Shown in pieces: positions 63,523-64,000 of a DNA stretch of 64,000 nt. The notes beneath the pieces are model-generated. The model was not told the DNA's origin, did no database searches, and saw only the letters and a program-made list of their open reading frames with translations. The stretch's first letter is position 1. Each line of letters opens with the position of its first letter. Where the stretch lies: NCBI RefSeq assembly GCF_000711985.1, contig NZ_JONU01000007.1, positions 434,001-498,000 of the forward strand, in the 5' to 3' direction. The translations under genes were made by a program, and so were the position numbers. Origin of the DNA: Rheinheimera texasensis DSM 17496. GTDB taxonomy: Bacteria > Pseudomonadota > Gammaproteobacteria > Enterobacterales > Alteromonadaceae.

Positions 63523-64000
63523 ATGCGGATATTGCTGGTCGAAGATGATCTGTTACTGGCCGATGGCATCCGCACGGCGTTGCAGCGCCTGCATTATCAG
63601 ACCGAGCATTGCACGCGCGGCGCTGAGTTAGTCTCAGCACTAAAAACCAGTGAATTTGGCGCTGTGGTGCTGGACCTAGGCCTTTCTGATGGCTCGTCGC
63701 TGCCATTGATTGAACAACTGCGTCGCGCCGGCCAGACAGTACCCATTCTGGTGCTGACCGCACTCGACGATATCGATATCAAGCTGCAGGCCCTGAACGC
63801 CGGTGCCGACGATTACCTGTGTAAACCTTTTGACCTGCGTGAGCTTGAGGTGCGGTTACGGGTGCTGGCACGGCGTCATCAGGACAGAACCGACGACGAA
63901 CTCAACGTCGCCGGCATCCGGCTGAATCTGGTCAATCAACGCTGCCAGTTTGCCGGACGCGACGTGACGTTAACCAACCGCGAATACATCCTGTTAAGAG
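63523..64000 (+). CDS. OmpR-family response regulator (PmrA/QseB-like), cut by right window edge
   Basis: Transcription factor of a two-component system. The first 159 codons show a receiver domain with Glu7-Asp8-Asp9, phospho-acceptor Asp51 in VVLDLGLSDG, Thr in VLTALDD and Lys in DDYLCKPFDL. A winged-helix domain begins (ELNVAGIRL, VTLTNREYILL). A CAGGAGCGCGAC site precedes ATG at 63523. It is divergent from the metal efflux operon, with two matching boxes between; a sensor kinase gene is expected beyond the edge. Confidence 0.93.
   Translation, partial: MRILLVEDDLLLADGIRTALQRLHYQTEHCTRGAELVSALKTSEFGAVVLDLGLSDGSSLPLIEQLRRAGQTVPILVLTALDDIDIKLQALNAGADDYLCKPFDLRELEVRLRVLARRHQDRTDDELNVAGIRLNLVNQRCQFAGRDVTLTNREYILLR

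Noticed and set aside
1..64000. CRISPR array, prophage, insertion sequence or toxin-antitoxin module
   Set aside because: No regularly spaced repeats, integrase, transposase or paired small toxin/antitoxin genes were seen on either strand.

Overview
The window looks like a core chromosomal segment of a gammaproteobacterium. The order rne / rluC / yceF / yceD-rpmF-plsX-fabH, the thrS-infC-rpmI-rplT block with an AUU-initiated infC, and an RNase E with enterobacterial-type motifs all point there. The LiuR-linked leucine/valine catabolic cluster, a dipeptidyl peptidase next to a TonB receptor, and a DUF3080 lipoprotein resemble marine Alteromonadales/Chromatiaceae-type genomes such as Rheinheimera or Shewanella relatives. 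That genus-level guess is inference. I see no prophage, insertion sequence, CRISPR array or obviously foreign segment.

Layout. 1-4.5 kb: fatty-acid/phospholipid start genes (fabH partial, plsX) with rpmF and yceD read leftward, then yceF, a HAD phosphatase and rluC. 4.5-8.1 kb: RNase E behind a long untranslated leader. 8.1-13 kb: three small leftward units (PldB-like lysophospholipase with FMN reductase and a membrane protein; GLYK-like kinase with a zinc-finger methyltransferase) and purC. 13-30 kb: two divergent branched-chain amino acid operons around a MerR-type regulator. The leftward one (thiolase, mmsA, acyl-CoA dehydrogenase, two crotonase-fold enzymes, mmsB, SDR) fits valine/isoleucine degradation. 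The rightward one (liuR, liuA-E, scoAB) takes isovaleryl-CoA to acetoacetate and acetyl-CoA. 30-41.9 kb: bPH-type membrane protein, GlxA-type AraC regulator, a small membrane protein missed by length filters, beta-hydroxyacid dehydrogenase, glutathione peroxidase, D-lactate dehydrogenase, a dipeptidyl peptidase IV divergent from a TonB receptor, an alpha/beta hydrolase and an NlpE/META lipoprotein. 42-45.4 kb: rplT, rpmI, infC, thrS. 45.4-54.3 kb: fructosamine-kinase-like protein, hxpB, CPXCG protein, ribE, norM, DUF3080 lipoprotein, two identical tRNA-Val(GAC) genes, a chemoreceptor and a lone thiolase. 54.3-64 kb: a propeller-sensor diguanylate cyclase, then a leftward heavy-metal RND efflux operon (outer membrane factor, membrane fusion protein, pump, DUF3240, CopC-like) divergent from an OmpR/PmrA-type response regulator cut by the right edge.

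How it works together. The central 17 kb is a complete route from branched-chain acyl-CoAs to central metabolism. A LiuR-like operator sits in each divergent promoter, and stem-loops without U tracts separate cistrons inside the operons. The right end is a metal-efflux module. In its divergent intergenic region I find two copies of a CTTAA(A/G)-N5-CTTAAG direct repeat, matching the known PmrA/QseB-type box; one copy sits on each side. The other notable signals are a near-consensus promoter that would start the yceD-rpmF-plsX-fabH mRNA about 3 nt before the start codon, a Glu in place of the catalytic Asp in the fructosamine-kinase-like protein, and a GGDEF protein whose ribosome-binding site favours a TTG start. 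I did not find a clearly new multi-gene defence or mobile system.
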